Source of the DNA: Erysipelotrichaceae bacterium UBA2227
GTDB lineage: Bacteria > Bacillota_I > Bacilli_A > Erysipelotrichales > Erysipelotrichaceae
Direction: 5' to 3'
NCBI GenBank assembly: GCA_002348095.1
Contig: DDYT01000048.1
Span: 2,196-10,182 of the forward strand
Length of the DNA: 7,987 nt
The notes beneath the pieces were generated by a model. The model did not search any database. It saw only the letters and a program-made list of their open reading frames with translations, and was not told the origin of the DNA. The translations under genes were made by a program, and so were the position numbers. Shown piece after piece: positions 1 through 5,944 of the stretch; the first letter of the stretch is position 1; every line of letters starts with the position of its first letter.

Positions 1-1
1 C

Positions 2-1165
2 CCCAAAGATCCGGTCAATATTCTGGGCTATGTGGCCCTGCATGTACTGGAAAATGAAATTCCTTCCGTGCAATGGCATCAGATCGACGATATCGTCAAA
101 TCCGGCGGCTATCTGCTCGATGTCCGTACACCGTTGGAATTCGACTTGGGACATATTCCTGGTTCGGTCAATCTGGAACTTGATGAACTGAGAAACAACC
201 TAGGAAAATTACCTTCGAAAAACACTCCGATATACGTGACCTGTCAAGTCGGTCATCGCGGCTACCTGGCCGTGCGAATCTTGCAGGAAAACGGCTTTAA
301 GGAAGTATACAATGTGGATGGCGGATATCGTCTTTACGAAGTTGCCACTCATGATTTCAATAATCCGACAGGCATTACCGGTTCAGCTGAAGCTCAGCAT
401 GTCGATGAACAAGTCATCACTGCTCTGCCTGACACCAAACTGGAAGTCATCACGGTCGATGCATGCGGCTTACAGTGTCCGGGACCGATTCTGGAAACCT
501 ATAAAGCCATGGAAAAAATGGTACCCAATCAGATGCTTCGCATCGAAGCCAGCGACTTCGGATTCTACTCGGATATAAGCAAATGGGCCGAAAAGACCGG
601 AAATACCGTCGTCGATCTGAAAATGGAAGGCAAGAAAGTATTGGCTACCTTAAAGAAAGGCCAGGAAAAACCTGCGTCAACACTCAGTGCTTCAAGAGAG
701 AATGCGACCATCGTCCTGTTCTCCGGCGAGTTAGATAAAGCGTTGGCCGCCATGGTCATTGCTAACGGAGCGGCTTCAATGGGCAAAAAAGTCAGTATTT
801 TCTGTACGTTCTGGGGATTGAATGCCTTGCGCAAAGATCAGTCCGTCAAAGTCGAAAAAACCTTAGTTGAAAGTATGTTTGGCATGATGATGCCTAGGGG
901 AGCCGAGAAACTGCCTCTGTCGAAAATGCAGATGGGCGGAGCCGGGAAAGCCATGATGACCAAGGTCATGAAAGACAAAAACGTTGATTCACTGCCAAGC
1001 CTGATGAAACAGGCTAAGGAACTGGGAGTTGCCTTTATCGCCTGTACGATGAGCATGGATGTCATGGGCATCAAAAAAGAAGAACTGATCGATGGCATCG
1101 AGTTTGGCGGAGTAGCTACCTACCTGGCCGAAAGTGAAGATGCCGGTCTGACCCTGTTTATCTGA
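2..1165 (+). CDS. CoA-disulfide reductase-type flavoprotein, C-terminal part, fused to rhodanese, TusA and DsrE-like domains (5' partial)
   Basis: The frame is open from base 2, so the start lies outside the window; the GTG at 32 is internal. The first residues (PKDPVNILGYVA) match the end of the dimerisation domain of NAD(P)H/FAD CoA-disulfide reductases. Next comes a rhodanese domain (about 62-345) with LLDVRTPLEF and a CQVGHRG active loop, with its Cys at 242-244. A TusA/SirA domain follows (about 440-655) with the CGLQCPGP motif, Cys at 464-466 and 476-478. The last part (about 700-1162) is DsrE_2-like, with a Cys in IFCTFWG (803-805) and one in IACTMSMDVMGI (1043-1045). Family knowledge: such fusions reduce disulfides or persulfides and pass sulfane sulfur between cysteines in the cytosol. 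The visible 387 residues keep every expected sulfur-carrying Cys, so all modules look functional. The physiological substrate (CoA disulfide, CoA persulfide or polysulfide) cannot be decided here. Confidence 0.9.
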   Translation, partial: PKDPVNILGYVALHVLENEIPSVQWHQIDDIVKSGGYLLDVRTPLEFDLGHIPGSVNLELDELRNNLGKLPSKNTPIYVTCQVGHRGYLAVRILQENGFKEVYNVDGGYRLYEVATHDFNNPTGITGSAEAQHVDEQVITALPDTKLEVITVDACGLQCPGPILETYKAMEKMVPNQMLRIEASDFGFYSDISKWAEKTGNTVVDLKMEGKKVLATLKKGQEKPASTLSASRENATIVLFSGELDKALAAMVIANGAASMGKKVSIFCTFWGLNALRKDQSVKVEKTLVESMFGMMMPRGAEKLPLSKMQMGGAGKAMMTKVMKDKNVDSLPSLMKQAKELGVAFIACTMSMDVMGIKKEELIDGIEFGGVATYLAESEDAGLTLFI

Positions 1166-1171
1166 ACAAAG

Positions 1172-1209
1172 CAAAGGAATCCGCTCTCCGGATTCCTTTG
1201 TTTTTATTT
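1172..1209. terminator. Bidirectional rho-independent terminator between convergent genes
   Basis: A perfect 12-bp stem (1172-1183 with 1189-1200) closes a 5-base loop, CTCTC, and is followed by TTTTTATTT on the plus strand. It lies 6 bases after the stop codon of the sulfur-transfer fusion gene. The minus-strand gene ends at 1204, so its stop codon lies in the plus-strand T tract and the same hairpin probably ends it too. The T tract on the minus side is weaker (CTTTGTT). Confidence 0.9.
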
Positions 1210-1641
1210 GGTTTTGATCGGCACAAGGTAATCCATCTGCTCGTAGCCCAATATCTGACTGGCCTGTGGCGCCGTTGTGACCGTACCCATGATTTTGCGT
1301 GAGGGATCTTCCTCAAATCCTTTCACAAAGATAAAATTTCTGATGGCTTGCATCAATTCCGACGAGTCTGCTCCATCGATTTCCGTCGCCACCGCATACA
1401 GTCCGCCCTTAAAATCAACGATTGAGAAACCGTCAGGAACGTTCATCCCCTCTGAATGCATGTAGTACCAGATAAATCCCCCCTGCTCATCGTCATACCA
1501 CAGGAAATCCTTTGGATACAACGGACGCTCAAATTCACTGAACCACTCATTAAACTTCTCCAGTTTTCCATCCCCAAACATCCCGCATGACGATGAAACC
1601 ATCTTGCCCTCAGGCATTAAATACAAACGTACATTTTCCAT
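1204..1641 (-). CDS. GyrI-like / AraC-type effector-binding domain protein, stand-alone
   Basis: The protein has 145 residues. I chose the ATG at 1641 because AAGGGG lies 7 bases upstream. Longer in-frame options (TTG at 1725, ATG at 1668) lack a ribosome site and would run through the likely -10 element. The sequence resembles the GyrI-like small-molecule-binding fold that forms the C-terminal domain of AraC/MerR-type regulators. Visible signs are PKDFLWYDDEQGGFIWYY, then VDFKGGLYAVATEIDG and a C-terminal LGYEQMDYLVPIK, the usual ending of these domains. There is no helix-turn-helix, membrane segment or signal peptide, so it is a cytosolic single domain. Stand-alone relatives may bind or hydrolyse small hydrophobic cations or electrophiles, or may act as antirepressors; nothing here chooses between these. 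It appears monocistronic and converges with the sulfur-transfer gene. Confidence 0.78.
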   Translation of the reverse strand: MENVRLYLMPEGKMVSSSCGMFGDGKLEKFNEWFSEFERPLYPKDFLWYDDEQGGFIWYYMHSEGMNVPDGFSIVDFKGGLYAVATEIDGADSSELMQAIRNFIFVKGFEEDPSRKIMGTVTTAPQASQILGYEQMDYLVPIKTK

Positions 1642-1648
1642 GCTGTGT

Positions 1649-1654
1649 CCCCTT
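1649..1654 (-). promoter_or_regulatory. Ribosome binding site of the GyrI-like gene
   Basis: On the minus strand AAGGGG stands 7 bases before the ATG at 1641. It decides the start, removing 28 residues that a TTG at 1725 would add. Confidence 0.75.
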
Positions 1655-1672
1655 ATTGATATTTTCATCCAA

Positions 1673-1678
1673 ATTATA
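1673..1678 (-). promoter_or_regulatory. Probable -10 element for the GyrI-like gene
   Basis: The minus strand has a perfect TATAAT about 31 bases before the ATG at 1641. No good -35 is visible at 16 to 18 bases (the best is CTTCTA), so the promoter may be weak or need an activator. An 11-base palindrome, AGAATAATTCT (1678-1688), touches the upstream edge of this element and could be an operator. Confidence 0.5.
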
Positions 1679-1743
1679 GAATAATTCTCGAGTAATAGAA
1701 GAGCGAATTTTCTTAATGATACCAAATACTGACATTGTCTGGA

Positions 1744-1772
1744 TTGAACTTTGATTGTGAAAGGGTTAGAAT
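1744..1772 (+). promoter_or_regulatory. Sigma-A-type promoter for the prepilin-glycosidase operon
   Basis: TTGAAC (1744-1749) and TAGAAT (1767-1772) are separated by exactly 17 bases. This predicts a start of transcription near 1779 and a leader of about 54 bases. A short palindrome, GACATTGTC (1731-1739), sits just upstream of the -35. I see no riboswitch or attenuator in the leader. Confidence 0.6.
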
Positions 1773-1832
1773 TGCAAGTAAGAAGATATTGCAGAATCTG
1801 ATTAACATAAAGCTCAGGCTTAGGGGTATGTT

Positions 1833-2180
1833 ATGAAAAACAACAAAGGATTCACGTTAATGGAAGTTTTAGTCGTCATCATGATCATCGCCATACTTGT
1901 GGCAATCGTTATTCCGAATCTCAACAGTATTTTTCGTTATGCCAATGAGAAACTCGATTATGCAAAACTTCGCAATCTCAATCTCGCCACTTCGATTTAC
2001 CGTACTGAAAAGGGAACCGAAGGCACGGATATCTTCGAAGGTATCAACTCTGATTTACTACGTATGAATAAGTTGGTTGACGAAGGATATTTGGATGAAA
2101 TACTTATACCGAATCTGATCGAACATGAGTTTGTTTGGAACATTTCTGATCAAGTGTGGGAGATTGAAGTCAATGACTAG
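1833..2180 (+). CDS. Type IV prepilin-like / pseudopilin protein with N-terminal methylation motif
   Basis: The protein has 115 residues, with ATG at 1833 and AGGGG at 1822-1826, spacing 6. The N terminus MKNNKG then FTLMEVLVV is a class III (type IV prepilin) signal. Cleavage is expected between Gly6 and Phe7, and the conserved Glu is at mature position 5. Residues about 12-29 form one long hydrophobic helix ending in IPNL, as in pilins, ComGC and T2SS pseudopilins. The roughly 80-residue soluble part is acidic, has no Cys, and ends in an EFVWN...WEIEV stretch. It should be processed by a prepilin peptidase and assembled in, or anchored to, the membrane. No assembly ATPase, platform protein, peptidase or second pilin lies in the window, so it is an orphan here. 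The gene is the first of an operon and overlaps the GH3 gene by 8 bases. Its exact role (minor pilin, competence-type pseudopilin or other) is unknown. Confidence 0.85.
   Translation: MKNNKGFTLMEVLVVIMIIAILVAIVIPNLNSIFRYANEKLDYAKLRNLNLATSIYRTEKGTEGTDIFEGINSDLLRMNKLVDEGYLDEILIPNLIEHEFVWNISDQVWEIEVND
2158..2162 (+). promoter_or_regulatory. Ribosome binding site for the GH3 gene, inside the prepilin gene
   Basis: GGGAG lies 10 bases before the ATG at 2173, within the last codons of the prepilin gene. It supports 2173 over the in-frame ATG at 2125, whose extra 16 residues (MSLFGTFLIKC...) do not look like a GH3 N terminus. The spacing is slightly long, which fits coupling to translation of the upstream gene. 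Confidence 0.55.
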
Positions 2181-4557
2181 AAATATCACTGAGAAATACA
2201 AAAAAATCATCGAACAGATGACCAATGAAGAAAAAGCATCCTTGGGCAGCGGTGCTGACTTTTGGCGTACCCACCCCATTGACCGGCTGAACATCCCATC
2301 GATCACGATGGCCGACGGTCCTCACGGTCTGCGCAAACAAAAGGAAAAAGGCGATCACATCGGCATCAACCAGAGCCATCCGGCTACCTGCTTTCCCACC
2401 GCCGCAACGATCGCCAGCAGTTGGGATCGCGATCTGATGAGAAAAATGGGAGAAGCACTTGCGAAAGAATGTCACAGCCAAAACGTATCCGTGCTGTTGG
2501 GTCCGGGCATCAATATAAAACGCTCGCCGCTATGCGGCCGTAATTTCGAGTATTTCTCAGAAGATCCTTTTCTGACCGGTGAATTGGCCGGTGCACTGGT
2601 ATCTGAAATCGAGAAGAACGGTATCGGTACTTCGTTGAAACATTTTGCCGTAAACAATCAGGAATACAATCGGATGGTCAGCGATTCCATTATCGATCCA
2701 CGGGCATACCGCGAAATATACCTGAGTGCCTTTGAATCCGTTGTTAAAAAAGCCAAACCCGCCACGATTATGGCAGCCTACAATAAAGTCAATGGGACAT
2801 ACTGTTGTGAAAATTCCTTTTTACTAAATGAAGTATTACGAGATCAATGGGGCTTTGAGGGAGTCGTTGTATCCGACTGGGGTGCTACCAACGATCGGGT
2901 AAAAAGCCACATTGCCGGGATGGATTTGGAAATGCCGGGAAAATCGAAAGACAACGATAAGTCAGTTGCGAATGCTCTAAATCAAGGCAGGCTCAACCCA
3001 AAAGTCATCAATGCATCGATTGAGCGACTGTTGAACCTGATTGAATCGCATCCGACAAACGGACATCCGATTGATGAGGAGAAGCATCATGGTCTGGCAC
3101 GCGACATCGCCGCATCTTCTTTTGTGCTGTTGAAGAATAATCATGTTTTACCCTTGTTGGTGAATGAACCGATCTTAGTCGTCGGAGCAATGGCCAAAAC
3201 CCCCCGCTATCAGGGATCCGGATCTTCTTTGATCACACCGACGAAACTTCCCTCTCTGATCGATGTACTTCAGAAGGAAAACATTTCCTTCACCTATGTT
3301 GAAGGTTATGATAAAGATGAAATCAATGATTCTTTGGTGAATGAAGCTGTGCGAATGGCACCTTCCTTTTCCACGGTGCTCCTGATGGCCGGGTTACCCG
3401 AAACCTATGAATCCGAAGGGTTTGACCGTTCGCATTTGGATATGCCCGCAAGTCACAATCATCTGATATCCCAGCTGTCCAAAGTGCATGATCGGGTGGT
3501 CGTCGTACTCTCGGCCGGATCGCCCGTCACCATGCCATGGTTGGATTATATCAGTGCACTGCTTCACACCTATCTGGGCGGACAGGCCGGAAGTGAATCT
3601 ATCGTCGATGTGTTATTCGGCAAAGTCAATCCCAGCGGAAAACTTGCGGAAAGCTATCCGAAATCCATTCAAGATACTCCCAGTTACACTACCTTTGCGC
3701 AGCAAGGACGCAATGCTTTATATAAAGAAAGCATTTATGTCGGATATCGTTATTATGATACTTATAATGTTGATACACTCTTCCCCTTTGGCTATGGGTT
3801 GAGTTATACGACCTTCAGTTATCACAATCTTCATATCGAAGGAGAGTTCCCGAATCTGACCGTAACATTTACCGTTGAGAATACCGGAAAGGTTTTCGGC
3901 AGTGAAATCGCTCAGTTGTACATCCATCACAAAAATCCGCAGATTTTTAAAGCCAAACGGGAACTTAAGGGATTTGATAAAGTACACTTGAATCCAGGTC
4001 ATAAAGAGACTGTAACCATACTGCTCGATGCACGCAGCTTCAGCTATTTCAATACGGACATCAATGACTGGGTCATTGAAAACGGCGACTATGAAATCCA
4101 GGTTAGTGCATCTTTAATAGACATCCACCTGAAAAAGACGGTCAGTTATAATCAGAATACCGTCGATGTACCGGTAAACTTCCTGTCGGAATTTGTTTCA
4201 GATTATTATGATCGCTCTCACCCGATTTCCATCAGCGACGGAAACTTCACTCAGCTGACCGGCATTACGATTCCCTACCCCTTCAGAAAACCTCATGAAC
4301 CTTATACGTTCAACTCCACACTGACCGAACTTTCAGAAACCTGGATCGGAAGGACGTATGCATCCATAGCACTCAAGCAGTCTATAAAAGTATTGCCCTC
4401 CGCCCGAAGCGATGAGAAAATCATGAAGATGGTAGAGAGAGGCGTCATGGAATCCCCCTTGCGCTCACTGATGGCATTGAGTGACGGAGCACTGCCCTCC
4501 TATATTGTAAAACTATTGTTGAGAATCGCAAACTTTTCAATAAAAAACACTCGATGA
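2173..4557 (+). CDS. Glycoside hydrolase family 3 beta-glycosidase (probable beta-glucosidase), cytoplasmic
   Basis: The protein has 794 residues. It has no signal peptide, so it should act in the cytosol on imported glycosides. The N-terminal GH3 TIM-barrel domain (about 10-295) shows DGPHGLR (Asp48), GRNFEYFSEDP (about 122-132), KHFAVNNQE (from Lys156) and VVSDWGA, with Asp235 as the expected nucleophile. The GH3 C-terminal alpha/beta domain (about 315-520) carries ESEGFDR, where Glu415 is the likely acid/base, and GGQAGSESIVDVLFG. A fibronectin-III-like domain follows (about 557-652; VENTGKVFGSE, ENGDYEIQV). The last 135 or so residues are an extra region. Domain order and active-site motifs agree with Bacillota beta-glucosidases that remove terminal beta-D-glucose. 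Related GH3 enzymes act on xylosides, arabinosides or N-acetylglucosaminides, so the sugar is inferred. The start overlaps the prepilin stop codon (ATGACTAG), and the 3' end lies inside the terminator stem. Confidence 0.95.
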   Translation: MTRNITEKYKKIIEQMTNEEKASLGSGADFWRTHPIDRLNIPSITMADGPHGLRKQKEKGDHIGINQSHPATCFPTAATIASSWDRDLMRKMGEALAKECHSQNVSVLLGPGINIKRSPLCGRNFEYFSEDPFLTGELAGALVSEIEKNGIGTSLKHFAVNNQEYNRMVSDSIIDPRAYREIYLSAFESVVKKAKPATIMAAYNKVNGTYCCENSFLLNEVLRDQWGFEGVVVSDWGATNDRVKSHIAGMDLEMPGKSKDNDKSVANALNQGRLNPKVINASIERLLNLIESHPTNGHPIDEEKHHGLARDIAASSFVLLKNNHVLPLLVNEPILVVGAMAKTPRYQGSGSSLITPTKLPSLIDVLQKENISFTYVEGYDKDEINDSLVNEAVRMAPSFSTVLLMAGLPETYESEGFDRSHLDMPASHNHLISQLSKVHDRVVVVLSAGSPVTMPWLDYISALLHTYLGGQAGSESIVDVLFGKVNPSGKLAESYPKSIQDTPSYTTFAQQGRNALYKESIYVGYRYYDTYNVDTLFPFGYGLSYTTFSYHNLHIEGEFPNLTVTFTVENTGKVFGSEIAQLYIHHKNPQIFKAKRELKGFDKVHLNPGHKETVTILLDARSFSYFNTDINDWVIENGDYEIQVSASLIDIHLKKTVSYNQNTVDVPVNFLSEFVSDYYDRSHPISISDGNFTQLTGITIPYPFRKPHEPYTFNSTLTELSETWIGRTYASIALKQSIKVLPSARSDEKIMKMVERGVMESPLRSLMALSDGALPSYIVKLLLRIANFSIKNTR

Positions 4558-4566
4558 GTGTTTTTT
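4542..4566. terminator. Bidirectional terminator overlapping the GH3 stop codon
   Basis: AAAAAACACTC (4542-4552) pairs perfectly with GAGTGTTTTTT (4556-4566) around a 3-base loop. The A and T tracts at the ends make it symmetric, so it can stop both the GH3 operon and the convergent nitroreductase-MgtC operon. The last GH3 codons and its TGA (4555-4557) lie inside the hairpin, and the MgtC stop codon begins 2 bases beyond it. Confidence 0.88.
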
Positions 4567-4567
4567 C

Positions 4568-5269
4568 TTATAGATCATCTTGAGCGTTATCGCCCGCAAC
4601 CTTTACTTTGACAGTACCTTCCATGGAACTGAGCTTTGTGAGTAACTTATAGTACTTCTCCATATTCTTCTGTCTCGGACTGACCATCAGTAAGATATAA
4701 TGTATTTTCGAGTCCTCGACCACATCACTTCCGACATACTGAACATCTTCGACAAAAATATCCTGTTGAAGGGCCATACTTCGATAAATATCCAAATCCG
4801 GATTTTTGGTCTGGATAAACAAGCGCTTAGTCTCCACGCGGTTGACCCACTCGCTTTCCAAACGGGTCGCAAACCGCAACAACACATAAACCAACATAGT
4901 CGCCAGAACGGCTCCGTAATAAAAGCCGATCCCACAGGCAATCCCGATCGTACCGACGCCCCAAAGACTGGCCGCTGTCGTCAGTCCCTTAACCGAACCT
5001 CTGCCCTGAATGATCGTTCCGGCACCCAAGAAACCGATCCCGCTGATAATCTGTGCACCCAGACGCGCCGGATCCGGGGCAGCACCCAACGGTAAATAAT
5101 GAAAGAAAATATACTCGGATGTAAGCATGACCAATGCCGAAGCCGTACCGACCAATGCATGGGTACGAAGTCCGGCGGCCCGGCTTTTACTGGCACGCTC
5201 AAAACCGATCAGACCGGAAAGAATCATCGCCAATACCAAACGAGCTGCCTGTTCTAAATAAATCTCCAT
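4568..5269 (-). CDS. MgtC/SapB family inner-membrane protein with C-terminal ACT-like domain
   Basis: The protein has 233 residues, with ATG at 5269. The N-terminal part carries the MgtC signature: LSGLIGFERASKSRAAGLRTHALVG, of which the GFER and AGLRTHALVG parts are most typical, then ISGIGFLGAGTII and VKGLTTAASLWGVGTIGIACG. About five hydrophobic segments lie within residues 1-132. The polar C-terminal part (about 145-233) fits the ACT-like cytosolic domain of long MgtC homologues. Family knowledge: MgtC proteins aid growth in low magnesium and in acid and can modulate the F-type ATP synthase; they are not simply magnesium transporters. The function of environmental homologues is poorly known. 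It is the second gene of an operon with the nitroreductase gene, 9 bases apart, and has no promoter of its own that I can see. No M-box-type leader is visible, so magnesium control is not evident. Confidence 0.9.
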   Translation of the reverse strand: MEIYLEQAARLVLAMILSGLIGFERASKSRAAGLRTHALVGTASALVMLTSEYIFFHYLPLGAAPDPARLGAQIISGIGFLGAGTIIQGRGSVKGLTTAASLWGVGTIGIACGIGFYYGAVLATMLVYVLLRFATRLESEWVNRVETKRLFIQTKNPDLDIYRSMALQQDIFVEDVQYVGSDVVEDSKIHYILLMVSPRQKNMEKYYKLLTKLSSMEGTVKVKVAGDNAQDDL

Positions 5270-5274
5270 ACCTT

Positions 5275-5280
5275 CACCTT
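5275..5280 (-). promoter_or_regulatory. Ribosome binding site of the MgtC-family gene, fused to the upstream stop codon
   Basis: On the minus strand the junction reads TAAGGTGAAGGTATG. The AAGGTG core shares two bases with the TAA of the nitroreductase gene and stands 5 bases before the MgtC ATG. This supports coupled translation. Confidence 0.65.
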
Positions 5281-5806
5281 ACTTTCTAAAAGCCCCGGCT
5301 TTAAAGACCGTTCTGTCCAACGGCAACCGCATCGTTGCATGACGATCGGGACTTTTCAATGCTACATTGGGTGTCCCGATTGCCAACACATGATACGGAA
5401 ACCAAGAGTCCGGCAGATTAAACATTGATTTCAATCGTTGGGGCCGGAAATAATCCACCCAAACCGCACCCAATCCGACATCCGCACACGCCAGCATCAT
5501 ATGTGTCATCACGACCGCAGTATCGATCGGGCCGGTATCAAAACCGTCAAATGAACGCTTCCACGTAGCATTATGATCTGCACAAATCACCAAGGCCAAC
5601 GGCGCACCGTAAATCTGGGCGATCTCACTAAGCTGTCGCAAATCCTCTTTTTCATCAACGATCAAAATCCGCTGACTTTGAGAATTCGCTGCGGTCGGCG
5701 CAACCCGACCGGCTTCCAAAATAACGGAAAGCAACGCCGGATCAACCGGATCTTTGGTAAACGAACGGATCGAGCAGCGCTTTTTTGCCAGTTCGAGAAA
5801 TGTCAT
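5279..5806 (-). CDS. Nitroreductase family FMN-dependent oxidoreductase
   Basis: The protein has 175 residues from the ATG at 5806. Family features in order are MTFLELAKKRCSIRSF (phosphate-binding Arg of the FMN site), then APTAANSQSQRILIV, then LALVICAD, GLGAVWVDYF and LAIGTPN near the end. The length matches short, probably homodimeric NAD(P)H:FMN nitroreductase-like enzymes, which reduce nitro groups, quinones or other electron acceptors in the cytosol; the true substrate is unknown. Possible starts are GTG 5815, ATG 5809 and ATG 5806. The ribosome site at 5815-5820 overlaps the GTG codon, and its spacing is 5 for ATG 5809 and 8 for ATG 5806. I prefer 5806 because relatives begin M-x-F-L-E-L; 5809 adds only one Met. 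It is the first gene of the two-gene operon with MgtC and is divergent from the MATE exporter. Confidence 0.9.
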   Translation of the reverse strand: MTFLELAKKRCSIRSFTKDPVDPALLSVILEAGRVAPTAANSQSQRILIVDEKEDLRQLSEIAQIYGAPLALVICADHNATWKRSFDGFDTGPIDTAVVMTHMMLACADVGLGAVWVDYFRPQRLKSMFNLPDSWFPYHVLAIGTPNVALKSPDRHATMRLPLDRTVFKAGAFRK

Positions 5807-5814
5807 CATCTTCA

Positions 5815-5820
5815 CTCCTT
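5815..5820 (-). promoter_or_regulatory. Ribosome binding site of the nitroreductase gene (decides the start)
   Basis: AAGGAG on the minus strand overlaps the first base of the GTG at 5815, ruling that codon out as a start. It serves the tandem ATGs at 5809 and 5806. Confidence 0.75.
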
Positions 5821-5843
5821 ACTAAAATATCTACTTTGAGTTT

Positions 5844-5872
5844 ATCATATTTACACGCAAAATGCACAAGAA
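5844..5872 (-). promoter_or_regulatory. Possible promoter of the nitroreductase-MgtC operon
   Basis: On the minus strand TATGAT (5844-5849) is a good -10. The hexamer 17 bases upstream, TTCTTG (5867-5872), is a poor -35. The predicted leader is only about 30 bases, too short for a riboswitch. Confidence 0.4.
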
Positions 5873-5894
5873 CCTCTAACGAACCATGACTCAC

Positions 5895-5923
5895 TTGCAA
5901 TTGATCGCACTTTTCTATATGAT
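5895..5923 (+). promoter_or_regulatory. Sigma-A-type promoter of the MATE exporter gene
   Basis: TTGCAA (5895-5900) and TATGAT (5918-5923) are separated by 17 bases. Transcription would start near 5930, just before the GGAGG ribosome site, giving a very short leader. It stands back to back with the nitroreductase promoter, with the two -35 boxes 22 bases apart. Confidence 0.6.
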
Positions 5924-5931
5924 AGTTGAGC

Positions 5932-5936
5932 GGAGG
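5932..5936 (+). promoter_or_regulatory. Ribosome binding site of the MATE gene
   Basis: GGAGG stands 8 bases before the ATG at 5945. A nearer ATG at 5941 is in another frame and stops after three codons, so 5945 is the start. Confidence 0.8.
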
Positions 5937-5944
5937 CGAAATGT

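Noticed and set aside
1642..1725. A 28-residue N-terminal extension of the GyrI-like protein from a TTG at 1725, or from an ATG at 1668
   Set aside because: Neither has a ribosome site, the extension would cross the likely -10 element, and the ATG at 1641 has AAGGGG at 7 bases and begins where the family domain begins.
1716..1754. A 12-codon plus-strand reading frame in the intergenic region
   Set aside because: It has no ribosome site, it crosses the -35 of the promoter, and its length is expected by chance.
2125..2172. An earlier GH3 start at the ATG at 2125
   Set aside because: It lies deep in the prepilin gene, its 16 extra residues are unlike GH3 proteins, and the ATG at 2173 has an acceptable ribosome site and a normal GH3 N terminus.
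5816..5944. A riboswitch or M-box type leader before the nitroreductase-MgtC operon
   Set aside because: The likely leader is about 30 bases long with no hairpin followed by a T tract, too short for any known metal riboswitch.
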